The notes under the pieces are model-generated. The model was not told where the DNA came from. It made no database searches and saw nothing but the letters and a program-made list of their open reading frames with translations. Shown here one piece after another: positions 16,989 to 25,722 of a stretch of 36,092 bases of DNA. How positions within the stretch are numbered: position 1 is the first letter of the stretch; every line of letters begins with the position of its first letter. Source of the DNA: Phycisphaera mikurensis NBRC 102666 (lineage in GTDB: Bacteria > Planctomycetota > Phycisphaerae > Phycisphaerales > SM1A02); the NCBI GenBank assembly GCA_945877905.1, contig CAMDUT010000006.1:1-36092 (forward strand). Reading direction: 5' to 3'. Position numbers and translations under genes: made by a program.

Positions 16989-17450
16989 ATGGACTTCGCC
17001 GCACACCTCGCGTCGCTCGGGATCACGCTCCCCCCCGCTCCCAAGCCGGTCGCCGCGTACATCCCGGCCGTGCGCACGGGCAACCTGATCTTCGTCTCGG
17101 GGCAGCTGCCGATGCGCGACGGTGCCCTGATCGCCACCGGCCCCGTGCCCTCGGCGTGCTCGGTGGATGTGGCGCGCGAGTGCGCTCGCCAGTGCATCCT
17201 GAACGCCCTCGCCGTGGTCGGCGACCAGCTCGGCGGCGACCTGTCCCGCGTCGTGCGGATCGTGCGCGTGGGCGCCTTCGTGCAGTCCGACGACGGGTTC
17301 ACCGAGCAGCCCAAGGTGGCGAACGGCGCCAGCGAGCTGCTGCAGCAGGTGTTCGGGGAGGCCGGTCGGCACGCGCGCGCCGCGGTCGGCACCAACGCGC
17401 TGCCCCTCGGCGCGAGCGTCGAGATCGACCTCATCGTCGAGGTGCGCTGA
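16989..17450 (+). CDS. RidA family protein (YjgF/YER057c/UK114, atypical ~150-aa form)
   Basis: [31 protein letters not shown]...[12 protein letters not shown]...[66 protein letters not shown]. Confidence 0.9.
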   Translation: MDFAAHLASLGITLPPAPKPVAAYIPAVRTGNLIFVSGQLPMRDGALIATGPVPSACSVDVARECARQCILNALAVVGDQLGGDLSRVVRIVRVGAFVQSDDGFTEQPKVANGASELLQQVFGEAGRHARAAVGTNALPLGASVEIDLIVEVR

Positions 17451-17468
17451 GCCTCCCGGCGGCCGGCG

Positions 17469-18890
17469 TCACTTCTTCAGGAGCAGGAGCACCATCACCG
17501 CGTTCGCGGCGACGCTGAGCCCCAGGAGCGCCAGCATCGCGATGCCGAGCGGCGTCGTGAACGGGCTTGGCGCGGTGGGCGCGGCCGCCATCACGAGCTG
17601 CTCGTCTCCCGGACCCTCGAGCTGCTCCAGCCCGGCGCCGGGCGCGTCGAACTTCGGGCGCGCGTGCACGGGGGGTTCCCCGCGCGCGACGAGGTCGAGG
17701 TCCTCGATCAGGTCGCCCGCCGAGCGGTAGCGCTCGCGCGGGTCCTTGGCCATCATCATCTCGATCACCATCGAGATGCCGCCCGAGAGCTCGCGCACGA
17801 TCTGGTCGGGTGGCACGAGCGGCGCCTTGAGGTGCTTCTGCATCACCTCCTTCGGGTTCGCGCCCTCGAACGGCAGCCGCCCCGTCACCATGTGGTAGAG
17901 CGTGGCCCCGAGCCCGTAGATGTCCGTCGCCGGCGTCAGCGCGCCCGCCCGGACCTGCTCGGGCGAGATGTAGTAGGGCGTCCCGAAGACCTTGCCCTTC
18001 TCGGCGTCCGCGGCGGCGGCGTCGTTTCCCTCGCGCGCGAGCCCGAGGTCCGCGAGCTTCACGGCGCCCGAGGCGTTGAGCATCAGGTTCTTCGGCTTCA
18101 CGTCGCGGTGCACGAGCCCCTTCGCGTGGGCATGCCTCAGCGCGCACGCGGCCTGGCGCGCGATGCGGATCGCCTCCTGCTCGGGGATGCGGCGCTTCGC
18201 CTCGATGATGTCGTGGACGCTGCCGGAGTCCATGTACTCCATCACCATGAACAGCATGCCGTTCGGCGCCTTGCCGAACTCGTACGCCGCCACGATGTTG
18301 GGGTCGTTCAGCATCGCGGAGAGGGTCTTCTCCTTGAGGAACCGGTCGATGTACGCCTGCTCGGACGCGTACTTCGGCGCGACGAGCTTGATGGCCACCA
18401 GGCGGTCGAGGCTCTGCTGCTCTGCGAGGATCACCATGCCCATGGCGCCCTGGCCGAGCTTGCGCTTGAACCGGTAGCCGGGAATGAAGTCGTTCTTGCC
18501 GGGCGCCGGCGCCGGCGCCGTGCCCGTGGGGACGCCGGCCTGCGCGACCATGCTCGAGCCCTCGGGGCCCGGGCCGCCGCCGCCGATCGCGTCGTCCTTG
18601 ACCCACTCGCGGAGCGTGTCGATCTGCTCGGCAGTGAGGATGCCGCGGCGGACGAACACCTCGGTGAAGCGCGCGGCGCGCATCTCGGGCGGCAGGCGCT
18701 TCAGCTCCTCGAACGCGGCCACCACCTGCTCCTTCGTGGCCATGCCGCGCTCGACCGCCGCGCGCCCGATGAGCGTCTCGACGGTGTGGCGCACCTGGCC
18801 CGACAGCGTCGTGCCGAGGCGGGCGCGCTCGAGCCCCGGGGGGGTCTGTTCGCCGGCGGGTGCGTGGTCCTGCGATGGGTGCTGCGTCAC
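17469..18890 (-). CDS. Serine/threonine protein kinase with C-terminal TM tail anchor
   Basis: [70 protein letters not shown]-terminal [29 protein letters not shown] start at 18890 is the likely but uncertain N-terminus. Confidence 0.9.
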   Translation of the reverse strand: MTQHPSQDHAPAGEQTPPGLERARLGTTLSGQVRHTVETLIGRAAVERGMATKEQVVAAFEELKRLPPEMRAARFTEVFVRRGILTAEQIDTLREWVKDDAIGGGGPGPEGSSMVAQAGVPTGTAPAPAPGKNDFIPGYRFKRKLGQGAMGMVILAEQQSLDRLVAIKLVAPKYASEQAYIDRFLKEKTLSAMLNDPNIVAAYEFGKAPNGMLFMVMEYMDSGSVHDIIEAKRRIPEQEAIRIARQAACALRHAHAKGLVHRDVKPKNLMLNASGAVKLADLGLAREGNDAAAADAEKGKVFGTPYYISPEQVRAGALTPATDIYGLGATLYHMVTGRLPFEGANPKEVMQKHLKAPLVPPDQIVRELSGGISMVIEMMMAKDPRERYRSAGDLIEDLDLVARGEPPVHARPKFDAPGAGLEQLEGPGDEQLVMAAAPTAPSPFTTPLGIAMLALLGLSVAANAVMVLLLLKK

Positions 18891-18911
18891 GGAGAGGAAG
18901 AGACGTGAAAC

Positions 18912-18917
18912 TATACT
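18912..18917 (+). promoter_or_regulatory. Candidate -10 element (TATACT) of maf in a 39-bp divergent intergenic region
   Basis: GAAACTATACTGTCAAG; the reverse strand reads TATAGT (18915-18910), a candidate -10 for the divergent kinase gene. Confidence 0.4.
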
Positions 18918-18929
18918 GTCAAGCCTCTC

Positions 18930-19541
18930 GTGAACGTCACGGCCGACATCGCGCTGGCCAGTTCCTCGCCGAGGCGGACCGCGATCCTGTCCGCCGCCGG
19001 GGTGGCGTTCGAGGTGGTCGCGCCGGCGATCGACGACGCCGACCTCTCGACCGCCGGGCGCGATCCCGCGCGCGTCACCATGGCCCTCGCGTGGTTCAAG
19101 GCACGCCAGTCGGCCGCGGCCGTGCGCGCGCGCTGGGGGGCATCGGGGCCCCGGTTCGTCGTCGCCGCTGACACGCTGTGCGAGCGCGAGGGAGCGCCGG
19201 TGGGCAAGCCGCTCGGCGCGGAAGACGCGCGCGCCATGCTCAGGTCCCTGCGCGGGCGGCCGCACCGCGTCCATACGGGGATCTGCATCCTCGACCGCAC
19301 GGACGGCGCGCGGCGGATCTTCGGCGACTCGGCGACCGTGGCGCTCGGCGACGTGGCCGACGAGGAGCTCGAGCGCTACGTCCGCTCGGGCGAGTGGGCG
19401 GGGAAGTCCGGGGGCTACAACTACGCCGACCGCGCGCACGCCGGCTGGCCGCTCTCGTGCGACGGCGATCCCGAGACCGTGATGGGGCTGCCCTCGCGCC
19501 TGGTGGTCGAGGCGCTGCGCTCGATGGGGTGGCGCGCGTGA
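18930..19541 (+). CDS. maf: Maf family nucleotide pyrophosphatase
   Basis: IALASSSPRRTAILSAAGVAFEVV; VVAADTLCEREGAPVGKPLGAEDARAMLRSLRGRPHRVHTGI; GKSGGYNYADRA; GLPSRLVVEAL. Confidence 0.9.
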   Translation: MNVTADIALASSSPRRTAILSAAGVAFEVVAPAIDDADLSTAGRDPARVTMALAWFKARQSAAAVRARWGASGPRFVVAADTLCEREGAPVGKPLGAEDARAMLRSLRGRPHRVHTGICILDRTDGARRIFGDSATVALGDVADEELERYVRSGEWAGKSGGYNYADRAHAGWPLSCDGDPETVMGLPSRLVVEALRSMGWRA

Positions 19542-20581
19542 CGGGCGACGCGCGCGGACCGCTGCCGGCGGCGCTGCGACCGCTCGCCGTGCCCGTGTCG
19601 TGGGCGTACGGCGCGGGCGTGCGCCTTCACCGCGCGATCGCCTCGATGCGCACGCCGCACGACGCGGGCGTGCCGGTGGTGAGCGTCGGCAACGTGTCGG
19701 CGGGCGGCACGGGCAAGACGCCGTTCGTTCGGTGGATCGTCGGCGCGCTCGAGGAAACGGGGCACGTGCCGGCCATCGCGATGCGCGGCTACCGCGCCCG
19801 CGGGGGCATTTCGGACGAGGCCGAGGAGTACCGCGCCATGCTGCCGGGCACGCCGCTGGCGGTCGGAGGCGACCGGGCCGCCGCGATCGCGCGCGTGCGC
19901 GCTCGGTTCCCGGAGATCGACGCCGTCGTGCTCGACGACGGGTTCCAGCACCGGGGGCTTGCTCGCGCGCTGGACGTCGTCCTCGTGGACGCCTCGCGGC
20001 CGGCGATCGACGGCGCGCTGCTGCCCGCGGGCTGGCTTCGCGAGCCGGCGGACGGACTGCGACGCGCCGGCCTGGTGGTGGTCACGCGCGCCGCGCACGA
20101 GGACGGGCGCGTCGAGGACCTCGTGCGGCGCGTACGCGGCCGTGCGCCCGACGCGTGGACGCGCCACGCGTGGCACGTCGTCGAGCGCCACGCGGGCGCG
20201 GAGCCGCGGCCCGACGTCGCGACCGACCTCGCGGGCACGCGCGTGGTCGTCGCGTGCGCCATCGGCAACCCGCAGGCGTTCGCGCGCGACGTGCGCGCGC
20301 ACGGGGCCCTGGTGGCGGCGGAGCGGTTCGCCCCCGACCATCACGCCTACACGGACGCCGAGGTCGACGCGATCGCGGCCGATGCCCGCGGCCTGCCGGT
20401 GGTGGTGACGGGAAAGGACTGGGCGAAGGTCGGGCCGGCCGTGGCGCGTTCGCGCGGCGCGGCCGCGCGCTGCGAGTGGCTGATCCCCCGAGTCGGGATC
20501 GAGTTCGTCACCGGCGAGGGCGCGGTGCGGGGCGCGCTGGCCCGCGCGATGGCGTCGGCCGGTCAGGTGACGCGCGCGTGA
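19538..20581 (+). CDS. lpxK: Tetraacyldisaccharide 4'-kinase (lipid A biosynthesis)
   Basis: VVSVGNVSAGGTGKTPFVRWIV (Walker A), RGYRARGG, DEAEEYRAM, VVLDDGFQHRGLARALDVVLVDA, VVTGKDWAKV. GTG start overlaps the maf stop (GTGA). Confidence 0.93.
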   Translation: MTGDARGPLPAALRPLAVPVSWAYGAGVRLHRAIASMRTPHDAGVPVVSVGNVSAGGTGKTPFVRWIVGALEETGHVPAIAMRGYRARGGISDEAEEYRAMLPGTPLAVGGDRAAAIARVRARFPEIDAVVLDDGFQHRGLARALDVVLVDASRPAIDGALLPAGWLREPADGLRRAGLVVVTRAAHEDGRVEDLVRRVRGRAPDAWTRHAWHVVERHAGAEPRPDVATDLAGTRVVVACAIGNPQAFARDVRAHGALVAAERFAPDHHAYTDAEVDAIAADARGLPVVVTGKDWAKVGPAVARSRGAAARCEWLIPRVGIEFVTGEGAVRGALARAMASAGQVTRA

Positions 20582-20610
20582 ACGTGTGGATGGGCCGGGG
20601 ACAGCCTGTC

Positions 20611-20627
20611 TGCGGCGGAATGCCGCA
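20611..20627 (+). terminator. Possible weak terminator hairpin after lpxK
   Basis: TGCGGC-GGAAT-GCCGCA followed by AATCATTGCATTC; no clean T-run. Confidence 0.3.
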
Positions 20628-20663
20628 AATCATTGCATTCGATGGGGTTGCGGCGAACGGTCC

Positions 20664-20692
20664 TTGACTCCGCCCGCATCACTTCCCATACT
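20664..20692 (+). promoter_or_regulatory. Sigma70-type promoter of the HU-family gene
   Basis: TTGACT (20664-20669) - 17 bp - CATACT (20687-20692). Confidence 0.65.
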
Positions 20693-20700
20693 GCACGTCG

Positions 20701-20728
20701 CGCCGAGGGCATCCGTGGATGCCCGGCG
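20701..20728 (+). promoter_or_regulatory. 5'-end hairpin in the HU-family mRNA leader
   Basis: CGCC-GA-GGGCATC-CGTG-GATGCCC-GGCG, strong stem starting within a few nt of the predicted TSS. Confidence 0.5.
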
Positions 20729-20749
20729 ACGAGGATCCAGGAGGCCCCG

Positions 20750-21082
20750 ATGGCAACGGTCACGAAGAAGGAACTCGTCGAGCGGCTGGCGGACCAGACC
20801 GGGCTCAAGCGGCAGGACGTGCGCCGGGTGGTTCAGGGCTTCCTGGATGAGGTGATCAACGAGCTCTCGCGCGGCAACCGCCTGGAGTTCCGCGACTTCG
20901 GCATCTTCGACGTCCGCGAGCGCGCCGAGCGCATCGCGCAGAACCCGAAGACGCTCGAGCGCGTCACGGTGCCGGCCAAGCGCACCGCGCGCTTTCGCGT
21001 GGGCCGGCTGATGAAGGAGTGCGTCGACACCGGCACGCCGGTGCCCGCGTCGGCCGAGCTGACCGCCGCGGCCGAGGCCTGA
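20750..21082 (+). CDS. HU/IHF family DNA-binding protein
   Basis: MATVTKKELVERLADQTGLKRQDVRRVVQGFLDEVINELSRGNRLEFRDFGIFDVRERAERIAQNPKTLERVTVPAKRTARFRVGRLMKE; AGGAGG SD 5 nt before the ATG. Confidence 0.93.
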   Translation: MATVTKKELVERLADQTGLKRQDVRRVVQGFLDEVINELSRGNRLEFRDFGIFDVRERAERIAQNPKTLERVTVPAKRTARFRVGRLMKECVDTGTPVPASAELTAAAEA

Positions 21083-21125
21083 TCACGGTCGATCGCTCCG
21101 TTCCCGCCGGTTCCCAACCCGATCC

Positions 21126-22643
21126 ATGACCCCCCCCGAGCCGCATCTCCACGCGGGCCGCCCCGACGCCGCGCGCGACGAGCGCCCGGGCCGGCGGCGC
21201 GATGCCGTGCGGCGCACGGTGGCGGACCCCGCCGAGGTGGCGCGGCTCTTCTCGGCGCTGCCTCCCGCCGCGCCCGAGGCGGAGATGAGCCTCCTGGGCT
21301 CGATGATCGTCGACCCGAAGGTGATCCCCGACGTGATCGGGATCGTCTCGCAGGCGGATGACTTCGCGAAGGCCGGGCATGGGACGATCTTCCAGCACAT
21401 GGTGGCGCTCTACGACGCGACCGCGACCATGGAGATCGTGTCGCTCGTGCAGCGGCTCGCGGACCACGGCGTGCTCGACGACGTGGGCGGCTCGAACTAC
21501 CTCATGGAGCTCGCCGAGGGCGTGCCGAGCGCGGCGAACGCCGCCGAGTACGCGCGGCTCGTGCGCGAGAAGGCGACCCTGCGCGAGCTGATCCGCGCCG
21601 CGGGCGAGATCCTGGTCGACGCCCACCAGTCGCGCACCGATCCCTCGCTGGTGCTCGGCGAGGCCGAGGCGCGCATCTTCGCGATCGCGCAGCGCCGAGA
21701 GGCGCGCGCGGCGGCCACGCTGCGCGACCTCATCGACGAGGCGATCCGCACGCTGCAGGCCAACGAGGGCAAGCACGTCACGGGCGTCCCCACCGGGTTC
21801 GACCAGCTCGACGAGATGCTGAGCGGGCTGCAGAAGGGCGAGATGGTCATCCTCGCCGCGCGGCCCTCGATGGGCAAGACCGCGTTCGCCCTCAACATCA
21901 CCGAGAACATGGCCGCCTCGGGCGCGCCGGTCGCGTTCTTCAGCCTCGAGATGGGGAAGCAGCAGCTGGTGCAGCGCATCCTGTGCGCGAAGGCCGGCGT
22001 GGACGGCCAGAAGCTGCGCAAGGGCATGCTCAGCCGCGAGGAGTGGCGCGCCATCGTGGGCGTGTGCGGCGAGCTCCACGAGCGGCCGATCTTCATCGAC
22101 GACACGCCGGGCCTCACCCTGCTGCAGATGCGCTCGAAGGCGCGGCGGCTCAAGGAGAAGCACGGGATCGGCGCGATCGTGATCGACTACCTGCAGCTCA
22201 TGAGCGCGGGTACCCGCACCGAGAGCCGCCAGGTGGAGGTCAGCGACATCTCGCGCGGCGTGAAGGCGATGGCGCGCGAGCTCGAGGTCCCCGTGGTGTG
22301 CCTCAGCCAGCTCAACCGGCAGTCCGAGGACCGGCAGGGCCACCGCCCCCGCATGAGCGACCTCCGCGAGTCCGGCTCGATCGAGCAGGACGCCGACGTG
22401 GTCATGATGCTCCACCGCGAGGAGTACTACCACCTGCAGGACCCGAACTGGATCGAGGCGAACCCGCAGAAGGCGAACGTCGCCGAGGTGCTCGTCCTCA
22501 AGCAGCGCAACGGCCCCACGGGGACGGTCGAGCTGTTCTGGGACAGCCGCTCGACGGCGTTCCGCAACCTGGCCCCGCAGGGCCGCGCCGCCGGCGTCGA
22601 GTACGCGGCGCGCGGCGGGTACGACGGGGACATTCCGGCGTGA
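21126..22643 (+). CDS. dnaB: Replicative DNA helicase DnaB
   Basis: PEAEMSLLGSMIVD, GVPTGFDQLDEMLSGLQKGEMVILAARPSMGKTAFALNI, FSLEMGKQQLVQRIL, IVIDYLQLM, LSQLNRQSEDR, LRESGSIEQDADVVMMLHREEYY. Confidence 0.97.
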   Translation: MTPPEPHLHAGRPDAARDERPGRRRDAVRRTVADPAEVARLFSALPPAAPEAEMSLLGSMIVDPKVIPDVIGIVSQADDFAKAGHGTIFQHMVALYDATATMEIVSLVQRLADHGVLDDVGGSNYLMELAEGVPSAANAAEYARLVREKATLRELIRAAGEILVDAHQSRTDPSLVLGEAEARIFAIAQRREARAAATLRDLIDEAIRTLQANEGKHVTGVPTGFDQLDEMLSGLQKGEMVILAARPSMGKTAFALNITENMAASGAPVAFFSLEMGKQQLVQRILCAKAGVDGQKLRKGMLSREEWRAIVGVCGELHERPIFIDDTPGLTLLQMRSKARRLKEKHGIGAIVIDYLQLMSAGTRTESRQVEVSDISRGVKAMARELEVPVVCLSQLNRQSEDRQGHRPRMSDLRESGSIEQDADVVMMLHREEYYHLQDPNWIEANPQKANVAEVLVLKQRNGPTGTVELFWDSRSTAFRNLAPQGRAAGVEYAARGGYDGDIPA

Positions 22644-22660
22644 CCGGGCAAGGGGAGGGA

Positions 22661-23290
22661 ATGCGCAGACCGCACGCGCGTTCTGCCGGGCGGATGGACG
22701 GCAGCGCCGACTTCGCACCCATCCTCGCACGAGCCGCCCGCGGCGACGCCGCGGCGTGGCGCGCGGTCGTCGACGAGTACGCGGGGCGGGTGTACGGGCT
22801 GCTGCGCTCGCAGGGCGCCAACCCCGACCTCGCCGAGGAGATCACGCAGTCGGTGTTCTGCACGCTCGCGGCGAAGCTCGCGGAGTACGTCGAGGGCGGG
22901 CGATTCGAGAGCTGGCTCTTCCGGATCGCGATGAACCGCCTGCGGGACGAGGCGCGGCGGCGGCGCCGTCATGCGAAGCCGGTGGGCGAGCCCGAGGTGC
23001 TCGAGGGGCTGGCGGGGGAGGCGCCCGCGCCGCGCGAGGCGCCGGACGCGGATGAGGTGGTGGCCCTCCGCGGGGCGCTTTCGCAACTCGGCGAGGCCGA
23101 CCGCGAGATCATTGACCTGCGGCACGTTGGCGGCATGAGCTTCAAGCAGATGGCCGAGCATCTCGGCGAGCCCCTCGGGACGCTGCTCGCGCGGCACCAT
23201 CGGGCATTGGCGAAACTCCGCGCGATCCTCGTCGGGGAGGCCGGGGGCGGGGGTCCGCCGACGCCGACCTCCAAGGAGCGCACGCCATGA
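22661..23290 (+). CDS. ECF-type RNA polymerase sigma factor
   Basis: Region 2 ARAARGDAAAWRAVVDEYAGRVYGLLRSQGANPDLAEEITQSVFCTLAAKL...FESWLFRIAMNRLRDEARRRRR; region 4 LSQLGEADREIIDLRHVGGMSFKQMAEHLGEPLGTLLARHHRALAKLR. Start could be GTG 22640, ATG 22661 or ATG 22694. Confidence 0.9.
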   Translation: MRRPHARSAGRMDGSADFAPILARAARGDAAAWRAVVDEYAGRVYGLLRSQGANPDLAEEITQSVFCTLAAKLAEYVEGGRFESWLFRIAMNRLRDEARRRRRHAKPVGEPEVLEGLAGEAPAPREAPDADEVVALRGALSQLGEADREIIDLRHVGGMSFKQMAEHLGEPLGTLLARHHRALAKLRAILVGEAGGGGPPTPTSKERTP

Positions 23291-23378
23291 CGGGGCGGGT
23301 CTCGAGTTATCAACCCTATGGGGCGCCGGGCGTGCAATGCCGCACCGCGTCGTTCGTTCAGATCAGGAGGTTCAACCC

Positions 23379-23870
23379 ATGAACGGTTCGTCCGACCATC
23401 ATCCGGAACTCGATCCCGCGCTCCGCGCGCTTGCGGATCGGCTCGACGCGCGTGGTCGCGCGCATGCCGCCGAGCGCCCCGGCCTCGCGGACCGAGTGTT
23501 CGCCGCGAGCCGCACGGAGCTCCCGCGCATCGACGTGGTCGGCCGCGTGGGGTTCGCGTCGGCCGCGGTCCGCCGCTGGTCGTTCGCGGTCGCGGCCACC
23601 GTGCTGCTCGCGGCGTCGGTCGCGGTGTACATGCGCGCGCTCCCCGCGGCGAAGGTGCCCGCAGGGGACATCGCCGCGGCGCGCTCGGCCGTGCTCGCCC
23701 CTGCCAGCGGCTCCGAGTCGCTGCTCGTGGCGCTCATCGACCAGGAGGCGGCGCTCGACGACGACGACGGACTGGATGCCGCGAGCGCGATCGCGCTTGC
23801 GCACCGAGGGTCGGCCGACCTCGTGGCGGTGGAGCTCGACGAGCTGCTCGCGACCGGGGGCCGGCGATGA
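23379..23870 (+). CDS. Small single-TM protein, putative anti-sigma factor for the adjacent ECF sigma
   Basis: Cytoplasmic N-terminus PALRALADRLDARGRAHAAERPGLADRVFAAS, one TM RWSFAVAATVLLAASVAVYMRAL, short C-terminal domain; AGGAGG SD; position directly after the ECF gene. Function inferred. Confidence 0.6.
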   Translation: MNGSSDHHPELDPALRALADRLDARGRAHAAERPGLADRVFAASRTELPRIDVVGRVGFASAAVRRWSFAVAATVLLAASVAVYMRALPAAKVPAGDIAAARSAVLAPASGSESLLVALIDQEAALDDDDGLDAASAIALAHRGSADLVAVELDELLATGGRR

Positions 23871-24634
23871 GCGCGGCGCACGCGCGCGCGTCGGCCTCCG
23901 TGGCCGTGGCATTCCTCGCCTGGTGCCTCGCGTTGCCCGCATGGGCGCAGGCGCCCGCGTCGCAGCCGGCGCCTCCCGCGCCCGCGGACCCTGCGCGACG
24001 CGGCGACGGCCCGCGCTGGCGCGCGGACGCCCCCATGGCCGCGGAGATGGCCGATCGCATCGTGGCCGTGGCTCGGGACGTCTCGCCGGAGCTCGCCGCC
24101 GAGATCGAGAAGGCGCGCACCGAGAGCCCCGAGCGCATGGCGCAGTCGATGCGCCAGAACGCCCGTCGGCTGATGGGCCTTGCGGTGCTCAAGGACCGGA
24201 ACCCGGATCTCTACGCGATCCGCGTCGAGGAGCTCCGGCTGCAGCTGGAGCTCCGGGCGCTCGGCGAGCAGTGGCGCGCGGCGAACGAGGCGAAGGACGC
24301 TTCGCGTGCCCAGCAGCTGTCGCAGCAGATCGACGCCAAGGTGCGCGCGCAGGTGGACGTCGACCTCAAGGCGCGCGCCCAGGAACTGGTCGCGCTCGAC
24401 GCGCAGCTGAAGTCGCTGCGCGAGGAGCTGGTCGACGAGCAGCGCCGGATGGCCGAGCGCGTCGCGGAGCGGATCGAGGCCGTGAAGAGCGGGCAGCCGA
24501 TGCCCGGGCGCGACCGCGACCGCGCGGGCCCGGGCGGCGGCGATCAGGGCGAGTCCCGTCGGCCCGCCCGCCCGCGCCCCGACGAGCGCGCGCCGGCCGA
24601 CGGCAAGCCCTCGGGCGCCGCGGGCGCTCCGTAG
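23867..24634 (+). CDS. Secreted/periplasmic alpha-helical protein with coiled-coil core and disordered Arg/Pro-rich tail
   Basis: Signal peptide SVAVAFLAWCLALPAWAQA; helical RIVAVARDVSPELAAEIEKARTESPERMAQSMRQNARRLMGLAVLKDRNPDLYAIRVEELRLQLELRALGEQW...LKSLREELVDEQRRMAERVAERIEAVKSG; ATGA overlap with the previous gene. Confidence 0.7.
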   Translation: MSAAHARASASVAVAFLAWCLALPAWAQAPASQPAPPAPADPARRGDGPRWRADAPMAAEMADRIVAVARDVSPELAAEIEKARTESPERMAQSMRQNARRLMGLAVLKDRNPDLYAIRVEELRLQLELRALGEQWRAANEAKDASRAQQLSQQIDAKVRAQVDVDLKARAQELVALDAQLKSLREELVDEQRRMAERVAERIEAVKSGQPMPGRDRDRAGPGGGDQGESRRPARPRPDERAPADGKPSGAAGAP

Positions 24635-24637
24635 ACT
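24632..24637 (+). promoter_or_regulatory. Candidate leaderless -10 element (TAGACT) for the first permease gene; contains the upstream TAG stop codon
   Basis: TAGACT-CCGCCGC-GTG, exactly 7 nt to the start codon. Confidence 0.45.
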
Positions 24638-24644
24638 CCGCCGC

Positions 24645-25625
24645 GTGGATTCGCTCCAGCGTCGCTGGGCCATCGCAGGGTGGTCGGTGCTCATGGCCAT
24701 CGTCGCCGCGTGCGCGCTCGCCGCGCCGTGGAGCTTCGGATCGGTGCGCATGGGCGAAGCGGAGGTGGCGCGCTACGCCGCGTCCAACCTGACGCTGAAT
24801 CACCTGCCCCCCGCGTGGCGAGCCCTCGACGAGGCGCAGCGCGCCCGAGTCGACGCGGCGGCGGCGGCAGGTGACTACGTGCCTGGCCGCGCGCTCGGCA
24901 CCGACGCGCTGGGACGCGACATGCTGGCACGCCTGCTCGCGGGCGGCGTGTTCAGCCTTGCCGTCGGGCTCGCGGCGGCCGTCATCGCCGTGACGCTCGG
25001 CACGGCGTGGGGCGCGCTTGCCGGGTACCTCGGGGGCCGGACTGACTCCGTCATGATGCGGTTCGTCGACGTGCTGTACGGGCTTCCCTCGATCCTGCTG
25101 GTGGTGCTGCTCGCGGTCGCGGTCGACGGCCTCGTCGCACGATGGTTCGGCTCGCTCTCGCCCGCGGCCTCGCAGGCCGTCGGGCTCGCCGTGCTCTTCG
25201 TGGCCATCGGCGGCACGGGGTGGCTCACGATGTCGCGCGTGATCCGCGGGCAGGTGCTGAGCCTGCGCGCGCAGCCGTTCATGGAGTCGTGCCGCGCCGT
25301 CGGAGTGCCGGCGTGGCGGCAGTTCACGATGCACCTCCTGCCGAACCTCGTCGGACCGATCGTCGTCTACGCGACGCTCGCGGTGCCGGCGGCGATCCTG
25401 AGCGAGAGCTTCCTGAGCTTCCTGGGGATCGGGGTGCGCGAGCCCGTGCCGAGCTGGGGGAACCTCGCGAGCGCGGGGCTCGCCGAGGTCAACCTCGTCG
25501 ACAGCCGTTGGTGGCTCCTCGCGGCGCCGTGCGCGATGATCGCCGCGACCCTCGTCGCGCTCAACTTCGTCGGCGACTCGCTGCGAGCGCGGTTCGACCC
25601 CGCCGCGGCGCGGTCGCGGTGGTGA
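24645..25625 (+). CDS. Peptide/oligopeptide ABC transporter permease (DppC/OppC-like), first copy
   Basis: GRALGTDALGRDMLARLLAGGVFSLAVGLAAAVIAVTLGTAWGALAGYLGGRTDSVMMRFVDVLYGLPSILL; EAA-like CRAVGVPAWRQFTMHLLPNL; SESFLSFLGIGVREPVPSWGNL. Confidence 0.92.
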   Translation: MDSLQRRWAIAGWSVLMAIVAACALAAPWSFGSVRMGEAEVARYAASNLTLNHLPPAWRALDEAQRARVDAAAAAGDYVPGRALGTDALGRDMLARLLAGGVFSLAVGLAAAVIAVTLGTAWGALAGYLGGRTDSVMMRFVDVLYGLPSILLVVLLAVAVDGLVARWFGSLSPAASQAVGLAVLFVAIGGTGWLTMSRVIRGQVLSLRAQPFMESCRAVGVPAWRQFTMHLLPNLVGPIVVYATLAVPAAILSESFLSFLGIGVREPVPSWGNLASAGLAEVNLVDSRWWLLAAPCAMIAATLVALNFVGDSLRARFDPAAARSRW

Positions 25626-25722
25626 CCCGTCGATAACGCGCCGCGGCGTGCGGCCCCGGGGCTCGTCGCGTCGCGTCCTGCGGGCATCGTTCCGCTACGC
25701 TTCGCGTCCCGCGAGGATTCCC

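Noticed and set aside
16722-17372. 216-aa minus-strand ORF opposite ridA
   Set aside because: Antisense to the clearly conserved RidA family gene.
20964-22730. 588-aa minus-strand ORF opposite dnaB
   Set aside because: Antisense to dnaB; no recognised motif and biased composition.
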